Shown: piece after piece, positions 1 through 7,930 of the stretch
Position numbering within the stretch: position 1 is the stretch's first letter
How the letters are laid out: each line of letters starts with the position of its first letter
The notes under the pieces: model-generated
Databases searched by the model: none
Told to the model about the DNA's origin: nothing
What the model saw: the letters and a program-made list of their open reading frames with translations, nothing else
Translations under genes and position numbers: made by a program
From: Lachnospiraceae bacterium UBA3316
GTDB lineage: Bacteria > Bacillota > Clostridia > Lachnospirales > Lachnospiraceae
DNA length: 44,515 bases
NCBI GenBank assembly: GCA_002361955.1
Contig: DESK01000049.1
Span: 28,577 to 73,091, forward strand
Direction of reading: 5' to 3'

Positions 1-23
1 CCGCGGATTCCGAATTTCCAGGA

Positions 24-55
24 GGATTGTGGGAGCGCTGTGCGCGAAACAATCC
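24..55. repeat. Imperfect hairpin at the left edge
   Basis: GGATTGT (24-30) is matched by ACAATCC (49-55), with a GC-rich loop containing GCGC/GCGC. No T-run follows on the plus strand, so this is not a clear terminator. It may be the tail of a feature left of the window. Nothing else is recognisable in bases 1-66. Confidence 0.3.
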
Positions 56-66
56 GTAAACCAGTT

Positions 67-157
67 TTGACACCTAAATCATAGTTTTTCTATTATACTT
101 TCTTTCAGGGAAGATAGCAAGCGGCAAACTTGACTTCTTTTGAAAATAAGGTAAAAT
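67..157 (+). promoter_or_regulatory. Candidate tandem sigma-A promoters for the aminopeptidase gene
   Basis: TTGACA (67-72) is followed after 18 bases by TATTAT (91-96). A second pair, TTGACT (130-135), is followed after 16 bases by TAAAAT (152-157). Both point to the M18 gene at 236. The region is AT-rich, so chance matches are possible; the first pair has the better -35. Confidence 0.5.
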
Positions 158-235
158 AAATCAGGTAAAATAAGGTTGCATTCAACCGTACTACAATATT
201 TAGAATAGCTTTTTTGGAAAGGAAATGAACAGACC

Positions 236-1546
236 ATGTTTGAGACTGCTACGAAAGATTTAATGAATTTCATTGCCAAAAGCCCCAGCTGCTACCATGT
301 CATCCAAAATTTCCGCTCTCTCTTAGAGGAAGAGGGCTTTCAGGAGCTGTCAGAGACAGAGCGCTGGATGCTGTCAGAGGGCGGCAACTACTTTGTGGTT
401 CGGGGAGGATCCAGCATTATCGCCTTTAAGGTTCCCTCCAGGGACTTTCGGAATTTTCAGATCACAGCTTCCCACAGCGACTCCCCTTCTTTCAAAATCA
501 AGAATAATGAGGAGATTTTGACGGACGGCCACTATGTGGAGCTGAATACAGAGCGCTACGGCGGAATGATTTATTCGCCCTGGTTTGACCGCCCCTTGTC
601 GGCGGCCGGAAGGGCTGTCGTACGGACAGGCAGAGGCTTTGAAACACGCCTCGTCAATTTTGACAGGGATCTGTTGATGATCCCCAACGCTGCCATCCAC
701 ATGAACCGTAAGGTAAACGACGGATACAGCTATCAGGCCCAGAAGGATCTTCTCCCTCTCTTTGGGGATGAAAATGCAAAAGGATGTTTCCTGAAAATGG
801 TCGCCGAACAGCTTCAGGTGGAAAAGGAAGATATCCTGGGGACGGATCTCTTCCTCTACAACCGGATGCCTGGGACGATCTGGGGCGCAAACCGGGAATA
901 TTTCTCCTCCACCAAGCTGGATGACCTGCAATGCGCCTACGCCTCCATGAAGGCCTTCCTGGAAGGGGGAAACCAGGACAGCGTGACGGTCTGCTGCGTC
1001 TTCGACAACGAGGAGGTGGGAAGCTCCACCAAGCAGGGCGCCGACTCCACCCTGCTCTCCGACACATTAATGAGGATCAACAGCAGCCTGGGCCGCACCG
1101 ACGAGGAATATCTGATGGCTGTAGCTGCCAGCTTTATGCTCTCCGCTGACAACTCCCACGCCGTCCATCCCCACCATCTGGACAAGGCCGACCCCACCAA
1201 CCGTCCCTATATGAACCATGGACCGGTCATCAAGTACAACGCAAACCAAAAATACACCACAGATGCCATCTCCGGAGCGATCTTCCTGGGCCTCTGTGAC
1301 AAGGCAGGCATCCCCTGCCAGAGCTTTGCCAACCATTCTGACCTTCCCGGCGGCTCCACCCTGGGCAATATTTCAAATTCCCATGTTTCCCTGCATACGG
1401 CAGATATCGGCCTTGCCCAGCTGGCGATGCACTCTCCTTATGAGACGGCGGGAACAAAGGACACCTGGTATATGATCTGTGCCTTAAAGGAATTTTTCAA
1501 TACCCACATTGAAACGCGTACGGACGGCAGCTTCCGGCTGATCTGA
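236..1546 (+). CDS. M18 family aminopeptidase
   Basis: Cytosolic zinc aminopeptidase of family M18 (aspartyl/general aminopeptidase), which trims N-terminal residues from peptides. It has 436 residues, normal for the bacterial family. Visible motifs are TASHSDSP near residue 80 (first zinc-ligand His), KLDDLQCAY near 230 (bridging Asp), FDNEEVGSS near 258 (catalytic Glu pair), DNSHAVHPHH near 306 and AMHSPYE near 400 (last His ligand). The start follows AAAGGAAA with a rather long spacer of about 12 bases; no better in-frame start is visible. The gene stands alone, converges on the lysine transporter gene and ends at a strong two-way terminator. The family assignment is secure; the exact substrate preference is not readable. 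Confidence 0.95.
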   Translation: MFETATKDLMNFIAKSPSCYHVIQNFRSLLEEEGFQELSETERWMLSEGGNYFVVRGGSSIIAFKVPSRDFRNFQITASHSDSPSFKIKNNEEILTDGHYVELNTERYGGMIYSPWFDRPLSAAGRAVVRTGRGFETRLVNFDRDLLMIPNAAIHMNRKVNDGYSYQAQKDLLPLFGDENAKGCFLKMVAEQLQVEKEDILGTDLFLYNRMPGTIWGANREYFSSTKLDDLQCAYASMKAFLEGGNQDSVTVCCVFDNEEVGSSTKQGADSTLLSDTLMRINSSLGRTDEEYLMAVAASFMLSADNSHAVHPHHLDKADPTNRPYMNHGPVIKYNANQKYTTDAISGAIFLGLCDKAGIPCQSFANHSDLPGGSTLGNISNSHVSLHTADIGLAQLAMHSPYETAGTKDTWYMICALKEFFNTHIETRTDGSFRLI

Positions 1547-1558
1547 TCATCCGACAAT

Positions 1559-1604
1559 AAAAAAGCATCTTCAGCGGCCTACAGGCCTTTGAAGATGCTT
1601 TTTT
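1559..1604. terminator. Bidirectional intrinsic terminator
   Basis: AAAAAAGCATCTTCA (1559-1573) pairs perfectly with TGAAGATGCTTTTTT (1590-1604), and a GGCCT/AGGCC inner stem closes the loop. Terminal A and T runs let it work on both strands, ending the M18 gene (+) and the NhaC-family gene (-). Confidence 0.93.
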
Positions 1605-1643
1605 ATAATCGTTCAGGTATCTAAACTGTTACGCTTTTTTCAT

Positions 1644-3254
1644 TTACTGATTTTTCATTACTTTCTTTATCGTGAACAGTGTGGCGATCATAAGCACAAG
1701 GGCGATCGGCAGCGCAATAAACGCGTTGGGCACAAACCCTGCGATGAGATAGGCCACAAAGCTCACTGCCGCAACGGTGATCGCGTAAGGAAGCTGCGTG
1801 GAAACATGGAGCACATGGTCGCACTGTGCCCCGGCCGACGCCATGATCGTAGTATCCGAAATCGGGGAGCAGTGATCGCCGCACACAGCGCCTGCCATGC
1901 AGGCAGATACACACACCACGCCGAGAGGATTCGTCAGCGGGAACACGCCCAGGGTGATCGGGATCAGGATACCGAAGGTTCCCCAGGAAGTACCTGTCGC
2001 AAAGGACAGGAAGCAGGCAATCAGGAAGATGATCGCCGGAAGGAAGGCGTGGAAGCTGCCTGCCGAGCTCTTCACAACTGCTTCAACGAACTGCTTCGCG
2101 CCCAGGGAATCTGTCATAGCCTTTAAGCTCCAGGCAAAGGTCAGGATCAGAATCGCCGGAACCATGGACTTAAAGCCCTCCGGGATACACTCCGTAACTT
2201 CTTTTAAAGTGAAAATCCTGCGGACCAGGTAGTAGATAATGGTGATGACCAGAGTCACCACGGAGCCCAGCATCAGACCCACCGAAGCGTCGGAGTTGGA
2301 AAATGCATCTACAAAATTTGTCCCCTCAAAAAATCCGCCGGAATAAATCATACCGATTACGCAGGAGACAATCAGCACGGCGATCGGAAGCACCAGATCA
2401 ATGACCTTTCCGTTGGGATGGCCCTTATCATCTACATTTTCAGCCGCCGTCTTCATGGATGAGAAGATATCCCCCTTCTCTTTCGCATTCTTTTCGCACT
2501 TAGCCATGGGGCCGTACTCCAAACCGCTCACGGCAAGGAAGATCATCATCACAATCGTCAAAATAGCATAGAAGTTAAAGGGAATGGCTCTGATAAAAAG
2601 ATACAGGCCGTTGCCGTCCTCCACATAGGAGGATACTGCCGCCGCCCAGGAGGACACCGGAGCGATAATGCACACAGGAGCCGCCGTAGCGTCAATCAGG
2701 TACGCAAGCTTTGCCCTGGAAATCTTACTCTTATCGGATACCGGGCGCATCACGGAACCTACTGTCAGGCAGTTAAAATAGTCATCAATAAAAATCAGCA
2801 CGCCGAGGGCCATGGTGGCAAGCTGCGCGCCTGCCCTGGATTTAATATGTTCAGACGCCCAACGCCCGAAGGCTGCCGAACCGCCCGCCTTGTTCATCAG
2901 GGAAACCATAATACCCAGAATTACCAAGAATACAAGGATACCTACATTGTATGCGTCTGAAAGTGAGGCCACGATGCCGCCACTCATCACATGATTCAGC
3001 GTTCCTTCAAAATTAAAATTTGAATAGAGCAGGCCACCCACCACGATTCCCACAAAGAGAGAGGAATACACCTCCTTTGTGATCAGGGCGAGACCGATGG
3101 CAATCACCGGCGGAAGCAGTGACCAGGGAGTCATATAGAAACGGCTCACTTCCTCTGCCGTCTCCTCCCCTGCCGCGAAGGCTGTGATGGAAAATGCCAG
3201 CGCCAAAACAAAGGTCAGGGCAAAGACCATCTTTTTGCTGCGTATGTTTTTCAT
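1644..3254 (-). CDS. lysW: NhaC-family transporter, probably lysine uptake (LysW type)
   Basis: Polytopic membrane protein of the NhaC/ion transporter superfamily, 536 residues from the chosen start. The start at 3254 follows AAAGGAG with 9 bases spacing; the longer frame to 3308 would run through the leader hairpin. The N-terminus has a lysine/arginine-rich head, a hydrophobic segment and ITAFAAGEE, which resembles a cleavable or first membrane segment. NhaC-like stretches include FIDDYFNCLTVGSVMRP and a late GTSWGTFGILIP. The upstream lysine riboswitch argues that it carries lysine rather than acting as a general Na+/H+ antiporter; NhaC-type genes under L-box control have been predicted as lysine transporters (LysW). 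Substrate is inferred from the riboswitch; family from the protein. Confidence 0.85.
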   Translation of the reverse strand: MKNIRSKKMVFALTFVLALAFSITAFAAGEETAEEVSRFYMTPWSLLPPVIAIGLALITKEVYSSLFVGIVVGGLLYSNFNFEGTLNHVMSGGIVASLSDAYNVGILVFLVILGIMVSLMNKAGGSAAFGRWASEHIKSRAGAQLATMALGVLIFIDDYFNCLTVGSVMRPVSDKSKISRAKLAYLIDATAAPVCIIAPVSSWAAAVSSYVEDGNGLYLFIRAIPFNFYAILTIVMMIFLAVSGLEYGPMAKCEKNAKEKGDIFSSMKTAAENVDDKGHPNGKVIDLVLPIAVLIVSCVIGMIYSGGFFEGTNFVDAFSNSDASVGLMLGSVVTLVITIIYYLVRRIFTLKEVTECIPEGFKSMVPAILILTFAWSLKAMTDSLGAKQFVEAVVKSSAGSFHAFLPAIIFLIACFLSFATGTSWGTFGILIPITLGVFPLTNPLGVVCVSACMAGAVCGDHCSPISDTTIMASAGAQCDHVLHVSTQLPYAITVAAVSFVAYLIAGFVPNAFIALPIALVLMIATLFTIKKVMKNQ

Positions 3255-3298
3255 CTTTTCTTTCTCCTTTCGGACATTTCCGTCCCGTAAATTAACAA

Positions 3299-3326
3299 AT
3301 GGAGTCATGACCCGTCACAACTCCAT
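3299..3326 (-). terminator. Leader hairpin, possible riboswitch expression platform
   Basis: On the minus strand ATGGAGT and ACTCCAT form a 7-bp stem with a further TGA/TCA pairing inside, followed by TTTGTTAATTT. It lies between the lysine aptamer and the transporter RBS, where a conditional terminator is expected. The T-run is interrupted, so termination is not certain. Confidence 0.45.
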
Positions 3327-3376
3327 AATGCAATCCCGGAAAAACTACGCACTCCCCGCGACCGTTCTCTATGTTG

Positions 3377-3556
3377 CCAGACAGCTCTCCGCCTTACCCA
3401 GACGACAGTACAGCCGATATTCTCCGCTGTACCGGATACTGATGCCGCCAGACCCACAGCCTCAGCTCCTCGGCAGCCTCGCCTTTTTCCGTACACGTTT
3501 CTCATGTCTGCGTCTTGTACAGATACTCATCTTGGCCGCGCCTCTATCATGATATT
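3377..3556 (-). ncRNA. Lysine riboswitch (L-box)
   Basis: Reading the minus strand, the leader contains the L-box landmarks in order: GATAGAGGCGCGG, GATGAGTATCTG, GGAAAAAGGCGAGGCTGCCG, TACTGTCGTCTGG and GGAGAGCTGTC. These match the known lysine aptamer (GATAGAGGTGCG, AGAGTATG, GCCGA, CTGTCA, GGAGGGCTATC). The closing helix is GATAG (3548 downward) with CTGTC (3384-3380). It sits about 120 bases before the transporter start. L-box aptamers bind lysine and switch expression off when lysine is plentiful, so this gene should be induced on lysine starvation. Boundaries are approximate. Confidence 0.88.
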
Positions 3557-3561
3557 CCACT

Positions 3562-3591
3562 GTTATACGGTAGTCTATCACAGTTCCACAA
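3562..3591 (-). promoter_or_regulatory. Promoter for riboswitch-lysW transcript
   Basis: On the minus strand TTGTGG (3591-3586) and TATAAC (3567-3562) are separated by 18 bases. Transcription would start just before the first riboswitch helix, which supports the call. Confidence 0.55.
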
Positions 3592-3649
3592 AATATGCTA
3601 CAAATATTTTAGATTTTTTTAATATTTTGTTCAGTTTTCTCAAAAACAC

Positions 3650-4519
3650 TCACTTCAAAAAATCATACTCCTTAATATAGTCAAACACCTTTTTCACGGA
3701 CGGCGATAAATCGTACTCATCACTGACGGACACGCCGATGATACGCTTTTCGGGAGGCACAATCCGCAGCATCTTAACTTCCTGTTCAAAACCATACATG
3801 GCCAGCAGGGGCAGGATCGCAAACCCGAAACCGCCTTTTACCATTTCGATGGTTGTTTTGTCGTCCACCACATGGCATACGGTACAGACATCCAGATTCA
3901 GCTGATCCATGATCCGTCTGGCGTCTGCGTCGCAGGATTCCCGCTGCATGATAAAAGAGGAATCCGCAAGGCTTGTCAGAGGAATCTCCGTCTCCGATAA
4001 GGTTTCCGTGCCTTTCTTCAGAATGCACATCAGGGGATCGGAAAAAATCTCATAAAAAGGAAAGCCCGGATTTACCGTCTTGGATAAAAAACCAATGTCA
4101 ACCACTCCTGTTTTCAGCCAGTCAATGATGTCCTCATAGGAGCCCTGATAGATTTCAAAAGTAATATGAGGATAGATTTTGTTAAAGTTCTGTATCATGG
4201 ATGGAAGATATTTGCACATGGAATTAAAAATGCCAAGACGGACGTGACCTTTTTCGAGACCGTTAATCTCGGAAATGAGCTGGTGTAACGCATCCTCTTT
4301 TTTCACAATATCCGCAATGATTTGCCAGACATTTTCTCCGGAAGTCGTAAGCTTGACACCACGACGGTTTCGTATGAACAGAGGGAAGCCAAATTCGCGC
4401 TCCAGCTGTTTGACTATGTGGCTGATGGCCGGAGGGGTTACATTGTGGAGCTCCGCGGCCTTTTGAAAACTATTATGCTGAGCGATCGTAAGAAATACGC
4501 GGTAGGAAAAGGTATCCAT
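3650..4519 (-). CDS. LysR-family transcriptional regulator
   Basis: A 289-residue LysR-type regulator: an N-terminal winged helix-turn-helix (residues about 1-60, with FQKAAELHNVTPPAISHIVK as the recognition region) followed by a periplasmic-binding-protein-like effector domain. The start follows AAAGGAAATGTTTT. It is divergent from the sodium-dependent transporter gene at 4674, the usual arrangement for a LysR protein and its target, so it probably controls that transporter in response to an amino acid or related ligand. The effector cannot be read from sequence. No clear terminator is seen between its stop and the lysW promoter region. Confidence 0.93.
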   Translation of the reverse strand: MDTFSYRVFLTIAQHNSFQKAAELHNVTPPAISHIVKQLEREFGFPLFIRNRRGVKLTTSGENVWQIIADIVKKEDALHQLISEINGLEKGHVRLGIFNSMCKYLPSMIQNFNKIYPHITFEIYQGSYEDIIDWLKTGVVDIGFLSKTVNPGFPFYEIFSDPLMCILKKGTETLSETEIPLTSLADSSFIMQRESCDADARRIMDQLNLDVCTVCHVVDDKTTIEMVKGGFGFAILPLLAMYGFEQEVKMLRIVPPEKRIIGVSVSDEYDLSPSVKKVFDYIKEYDFLK

Positions 4520-4590
4520 AAAACATTTCCTTTCTGTGTATGGGAAGCCGGTTACGTTCGATGTGTATAGTTAAATATTTCTAAATCAAA

Positions 4591-4618
4591 AGATAAATAA
4601 CTTTAAATTTCTTTATCT
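4591..4618. promoter_or_regulatory. Inverted repeat, candidate LysR operator
   Basis: AGATAAA (4591-4597) and TTTATCT (4612-4618) are perfect 7-bp arms around 14 bases. They lie in the AT-rich divergent region between the LysR regulator and the NSS transporter, about 55 bases before the transporter start. Size and placement suit a LysR binding site, but AT-rich DNA produces such repeats by chance. Confidence 0.45.
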
Positions 4619-4673
4619 TTATATTAGTGTTATGATAGAAAAATGTCAAGCAAATTGAAACGGAGGAAATTAT

Positions 4674-6065
4674 ATGCAAAAGAAAAGTACCTTTACCGGC
4701 CAGCTTGGATTTGTATTCGCGGCCGCGGGAAGTGCGGTCGGCGTCGGAAATCTCTGGCGTTTTCCATATCTGGCAGCAAAGGATGGCGGCGGCGTATTTC
4801 TGCTCATCTATCTTGTATTGATTGTCACGGTTGGCTTCGCCCTTCTCACTACCGACATTGCCATCGGCCGCAGGACTGGGAAAAGCGCTATTCACGCATA
4901 CGAAAGCATGAACAAAAAGTGGAAGTTCCTGGGCGTTATCACATTTTTTGTGCCGGTACTCATCATGACGTACTATGCGGTGATCGGCGGCTGGATACTG
5001 AAATATATCGTTCTTTTTCTGACAGGCGGAACGCAGGCAGCCGCGCAGGATAATTGTTTTACAAATTTCATTGCATCCCCCCGCTCTGTATGGTATGGCC
5101 TCACATTTATGATGCTCACGGCATTGATTGTATATAAGGGTGTGGAAAAGGGAATCGAACGAGTCTCAAAGACCGTGATGCCGCTGCTTCTGATCCTGGT
5201 GATCGGGATCGCCTGTTATTCCCTGACACTCAAAAACAGCGCCGATGACGGAACTATCCGAACCGGACTTCAGGGACTCAGGGTATATCTGACACCGGAT
5301 TGGTCCGGAATGACAGTCTCAAGATTTTTACAGATCACGCTGGATGCCATGAGCCAGTTGTTCTTTTCTTTGAGCGTATCCATGGGAATCATGATTACCT
5401 ACGGCTCCTATGTAAAGCGGGATGTGAATCTCGGAAAATCCATTTCCTTGATTGAGATCATGGATACGGGAGTTGCCCTTCTTGCCGGCGCGATGATCAT
5501 TCCGGCGGTATTTGTCTTCTTTGGTGTAGACGGCATGTCTGCCGGCCCCGGACTTATGTTCATATCTCTGCCGAAGGTATTTGATTGTATGGGCGCAGCC
5601 GGGAGAATCATCGGCTTACTGTTTTTCGTTCTGGCAGCGTTTGCCGCGCTGACATCCTGTATCTCTGTGTTGGAGTCCATCACGGCAAACTGCATGGAAA
5701 TCTTCCATACCGAGCGGAAGAAAACAACAGGCGTCTTAACGATCCTGTATCTGATCGCAACTGCGGTCATTGCTCTGGGATACAGCATTTTCTATGTAGA
5801 GGTCATGCTGCCCAACGGAAGCACGGGCCAGCTGCTCGACATTATGGATTATATCAGCAACAGCTTTATGATGCCGTTTATCGCCCTGTTATCGTCCGTT
5901 TTCGTAGGCTGGATCATAAAACCGTCCTGGATTACAGAGGAGATGGAACGCGGCGGAACAAAATTCAGAAGAAAGCAGTTATATATCGTGATGATTAAAT
6001 ACATCCTTCCGATTATTATGCTGATCCTGTTCTTTCAGTCTACAGGGATTTTGAATCATCTGTGA
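4674..6065 (+). CDS. Sodium-dependent amino-acid transporter, NSS/SNF family
   Basis: Membrane symporter of the neurotransmitter:sodium symporter family (LeuT/TnaT/MhsT type), 463 residues, the usual bacterial size, with about 11 hydrophobic segments. The first helix carries the sodium- and substrate-site signature GSAVGVGNLWRFPY near residues 21-34. Later family stretches include TYYAVIGGW and LFFSLSVSMGIMITYGSY (unwound helix 6 region). The start follows GGAGGAAATT. It probably imports a hydrophobic or aromatic amino acid using the sodium gradient; the substrate is not readable. The divergent LysR gene is the likely regulator. A terminator follows the stop. Confidence 0.95.
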   Translation: MQKKSTFTGQLGFVFAAAGSAVGVGNLWRFPYLAAKDGGGVFLLIYLVLIVTVGFALLTTDIAIGRRTGKSAIHAYESMNKKWKFLGVITFFVPVLIMTYYAVIGGWILKYIVLFLTGGTQAAAQDNCFTNFIASPRSVWYGLTFMMLTALIVYKGVEKGIERVSKTVMPLLLILVIGIACYSLTLKNSADDGTIRTGLQGLRVYLTPDWSGMTVSRFLQITLDAMSQLFFSLSVSMGIMITYGSYVKRDVNLGKSISLIEIMDTGVALLAGAMIIPAVFVFFGVDGMSAGPGLMFISLPKVFDCMGAAGRIIGLLFFVLAAFAALTSCISVLESITANCMEIFHTERKKTTGVLTILYLIATAVIALGYSIFYVEVMLPNGSTGQLLDIMDYISNSFMMPFIALLSSVFVGWIIKPSWITEEMERGGTKFRRKQLYIVMIKYILPIIMLILFFQSTGILNHL

Positions 6066-6110
6066 TGAAACCTTGCTTTCTCCCATCAAATCAAATATCG
6101 CCACTCACAA

Positions 6111-6156
6111 AAGCAGGCAGCACAATGAGTTCTTCATTGCATTGCCTGCTTAATTT
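6111..6156. terminator. Intrinsic terminator between the NSS transporter and the small gene
   Basis: AAGCAGGCA (6111-6119) pairs with TGCCTGCTT (6143-6151), with an inner CAATGA/TCATTG stem, followed by AATTTATT. It ends the NSS gene and could also serve the small minus-strand gene whose stop is at 6171. Confidence 0.8.
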
Positions 6157-6170
6157 ATTCCGGTTTTAAT

Positions 6171-6368
6171 CTACAAATATTTAACTCCGCCATTTAATCC
6201 TCTCTTGGTAACCTTTATCTCGCATTTCCCGGAAGGATCAATTTGAATCGAAAAATCATGACTTCTTATAAATTCTCTTCTGGCTTTTGTTGCTGAAGAT
6301 ATTTTCTTACTTGTTTTTACATTTTTCTTCGTACAGACATTTGCTGATGTCATACACGCAAAATTCAT
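6171..6368 (-). CDS. Small basic protein of unknown function
   Basis: A 65-residue lysine/arginine-rich protein that I do not recognise. Evidence that it is real: a near-perfect RBS (AAGGAGGAGG, then TAT, then ATG) at 6381-6369, a good promoter just upstream and a terminator just downstream. It has cysteines at residues 5, 12 and 49, a basic middle section (KKNVKTSKKISSATKARREF) and a C-terminal part with alternating residues (DFSIQIDPSGKCEIKVTKRG) that suggests a beta hairpin. There is no signal peptide or membrane segment. Codon use is more AT-rich than in the neighbouring genes, which may mean recent arrival. It stands alone between the NSS transporter and spoIVB. A regulator or nucleic-acid-binding role would be a guess. 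Confidence 0.75.
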   Translation of the reverse strand: MNFACMTSANVCTKKNVKTSKKISSATKARREFIRSHDFSIQIDPSGKCEIKVTKRGLNGGVKYL

Positions 6369-6391
6369 ATACCTCCTCCTTCCTTTCTTTT

Positions 6392-6419
6392 ATTATAGCA
6401 AAACGAAGGGAAAAGTAAA
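6392..6419 (-). promoter_or_regulatory. Promoter for the 65-residue protein gene
   Basis: On the minus strand TTTACT (6419-6414) and a consensus TATAAT (6397-6392) are separated by 16 bases. Transcription would start about 20 bases before the start codon, directly followed by the RBS. Confidence 0.65.
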
Positions 6420-6549
6420 CCTATATTTCTAATAATTTGCAAATTAAAAAATAAACATTTTATAACTTTTTTAATCATGACTCTGCCAGGCAACACTACA
6501 AAATCCCTGTTTTTCTCTGTATCTGGTTTTCGTAAAATGTCAGTACTTC

Positions 6550-6592
6550 GAAACAGACACTTCTGTAACCTCCCTTACTCCGTGTCTGTTTC
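6550..6592. repeat. 11-bp perfect inverted repeat downstream of spoIVB
   Basis: GAAACAGACAC (6550-6560) and GTGTCTGTTTC (6582-6592) are exact inverse complements around 21 bases. It starts 11 bases after the spoIVB stop, so it may end the spoIVB transcript, but no T-run follows on either strand. Apart from this repeat and the small-gene promoter, nothing else is seen in 6369-6602. Confidence 0.6.
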
Positions 6593-6602
6593 TGCGCACT
6601 TC

Positions 6603-7805
6603 TCATTGCCCCAGCATATTCTCAATAAAAATCCCATACCCGCTGGACGCGTCCTGGATAAACACATGGGTGACCGCGCCGATCAGCTTCCCATTCTGAA
6701 GAATCGGGCTGCCGCTCATACCCTGTACGATGCCTCCCGTTTTCTCAAGAAGGGCCGGATCCGTCACCCGGATCACCATGCTTTTGTTCGCGTCCTGGCT
6801 GTTCAGAAAAACCTTTTCGATCCTGGCGCCGTATTCCCGTACCTGGCCGTCCACAGCGCAGAGGATCTCGGCAGGGCCTTCTTCTACTTCCTGCTTATAG
6901 GCAATCTTTACAGGCGGCGCGGACGACGCCATCGCCCGAAGCTTTTCGTTGGCTGTGCCAAAGATTCCTTTTTCCGTATTTTCCCGGATATCTCCCAGAC
7001 GCTCTTCCTCCCGATATCGGATCACGCCTGAGAGCTCCCCAGGCGCTCCCCGCTCCCCCCGAACCACGGAGAGAATATCCGTGTGGTAGAGCGCGCCTCC
7101 CGCCAGCGATAACAGCCCTCCCGTATCCACATCACTGATTCCGTGCCCCAAAGCGCCGAACTGATTGTTCTGGTCCACGTAGGTGAGCGTACCGATTCCC
7201 TGGGCGTCGTCTCTCACCCAGATTCCCAGCTTGTACTCCTCCTGCCCGGTGCGCACCGGGGACAGCTTCAGATTTTCAGATTTGCCGTTTCTACGCACGC
7301 CCAGCACTACCTCCCGGCCGCCGCTTTCGTTTACCTGCTGCATCAGTTCCTCCTTGCTCTTGATGGGCCTGCCGTTGACGGCCGTAATATAGTCGCCGGA
7401 CTGTACCACATGGAGAGCCGGCTCATAGTCTAGGCCGTCCAGCCCTCCCACCGTCCCCGCCCCCACCACGAGAATGCCCTGGGTTTTCATATAGATCCCG
7501 ATAGGTTCCCCGCCGGGAATAACCCTTTGTTCCTCCACGATGTTTACATGGATATCTTTGATCGGAAGCACACCGAGAAGGCTGCAGCTGATCTTCACCC
7601 GGCCCTCCGGTATGTTTGATTCCTCCCGGCCGCCCACCTCCACCGTCTTCTGCTCTACCATAGGAAGGTTCAGCGCAAGCTTCTCCTGGCCGCTTCCTTT
7701 TACTACATTCAATTCATCCGGGATACTTCCTTCGATCAGCGCAAACCCGGCCGCAGCCATGACGCACACCATCACAGGAAGGACGAGCCCCAGCTTTTTT
7801 CGCAT
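6603..7805 (-). CDS. spoIVB: SpoIVB serine peptidase (S55), sporulation signalling
   Basis: Forespore-secreted S55 protease that triggers pro-sigma-K processing during sporulation. It has 400 residues: a membrane-spanning N-terminal signal (MRKKLGLVLPVMVCVMAAAG), a PDZ domain around residues 110-190 (GDYITAVNGRPIKSKEELMQ) and a C-terminal S55 domain with the catalytic GMSGSP motif near residue 363 and the GAVTHVF / GYGIFIENML ending typical of the family. I chose ATG 7805, preceded by GAAGGG; the longer frame to 7853 would include a leader hairpin. It is the last gene of the recN-argR-nadK run, as in many Clostridia; the usual next gene, spo0A, is not here. Confidence 0.95.
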   Translation of the reverse strand: MRKKLGLVLPVMVCVMAAAGFALIEGSIPDELNVVKGSGQEKLALNLPMVEQKTVEVGGREESNIPEGRVKISCSLLGVLPIKDIHVNIVEEQRVIPGGEPIGIYMKTQGILVVGAGTVGGLDGLDYEPALHVVQSGDYITAVNGRPIKSKEELMQQVNESGGREVVLGVRRNGKSENLKLSPVRTGQEEYKLGIWVRDDAQGIGTLTYVDQNNQFGALGHGISDVDTGGLLSLAGGALYHTDILSVVRGERGAPGELSGVIRYREEERLGDIRENTEKGIFGTANEKLRAMASSAPPVKIAYKQEVEEGPAEILCAVDGQVREYGARIEKVFLNSQDANKSMVIRVTDPALLEKTGGIVQGMSGSPILQNGKLIGAVTHVFIQDASSGYGIFIENMLGQ

Positions 7806-7830
7806 ATTTCCACATCCCTTCGCAAATAAT

Positions 7831-7857
7831 AAGGATGTACGTTTTGTGTACATCCTT
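7831..7857 (-). terminator. Hairpin between recN and spoIVB
   Basis: AAGGATGTAC (7831-7840) and GTACATCCTT (7848-7857) form a perfect 10-bp stem, followed on the minus strand by ATTATTTG. It may weakly end recN transcription or act in the spoIVB leader. It overlaps the extended spoIVB frame and so supports the shorter start. Confidence 0.55.
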
Positions 7858-7865
7858 TACGTTTC

Positions 7866-7872
7866 TAGTATG
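7866..7872 (-). promoter_or_regulatory. Possible sigma-G-like -10 element for spoIVB
   Basis: The minus strand reads CATACTA, the classic -10 of forespore sigma-G promoters, about 60 bases before the spoIVB start. SpoIVB genes are normally forespore-expressed. No convincing -35 is present at the right distance, and a TATAAT lies just upstream, so this is tentative. Confidence 0.3.
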
Positions 7873-7906
7873 TGAAATTATATGGTTTTCAGTCTGGCAT
7901 TTTTAC

Positions 7907-7921
7907 GTAACTGTCCGGCCT
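7907..7921. repeat. Possible decayed end of the dispersed GTAACTG repeat
   Basis: GTAACTGTCCGGCCT resembles GTAACTGTTCGTAGCCT, the end of the repeat described at 40759. It lies in the recN-spoIVB gap. A preceding ATATGGTTTT...GCAT may extend the match. Weak evidence by eye. Confidence 0.3.
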
Positions 7922-7930
7922 TCCAGCCAC

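Noticed and set aside
3305..3505. 66-residue minus-strand frame upstream of lysW
   Set aside because: It lies in the lysine riboswitch and its leader; the codons are fixed by RNA structure and there is no RBS.
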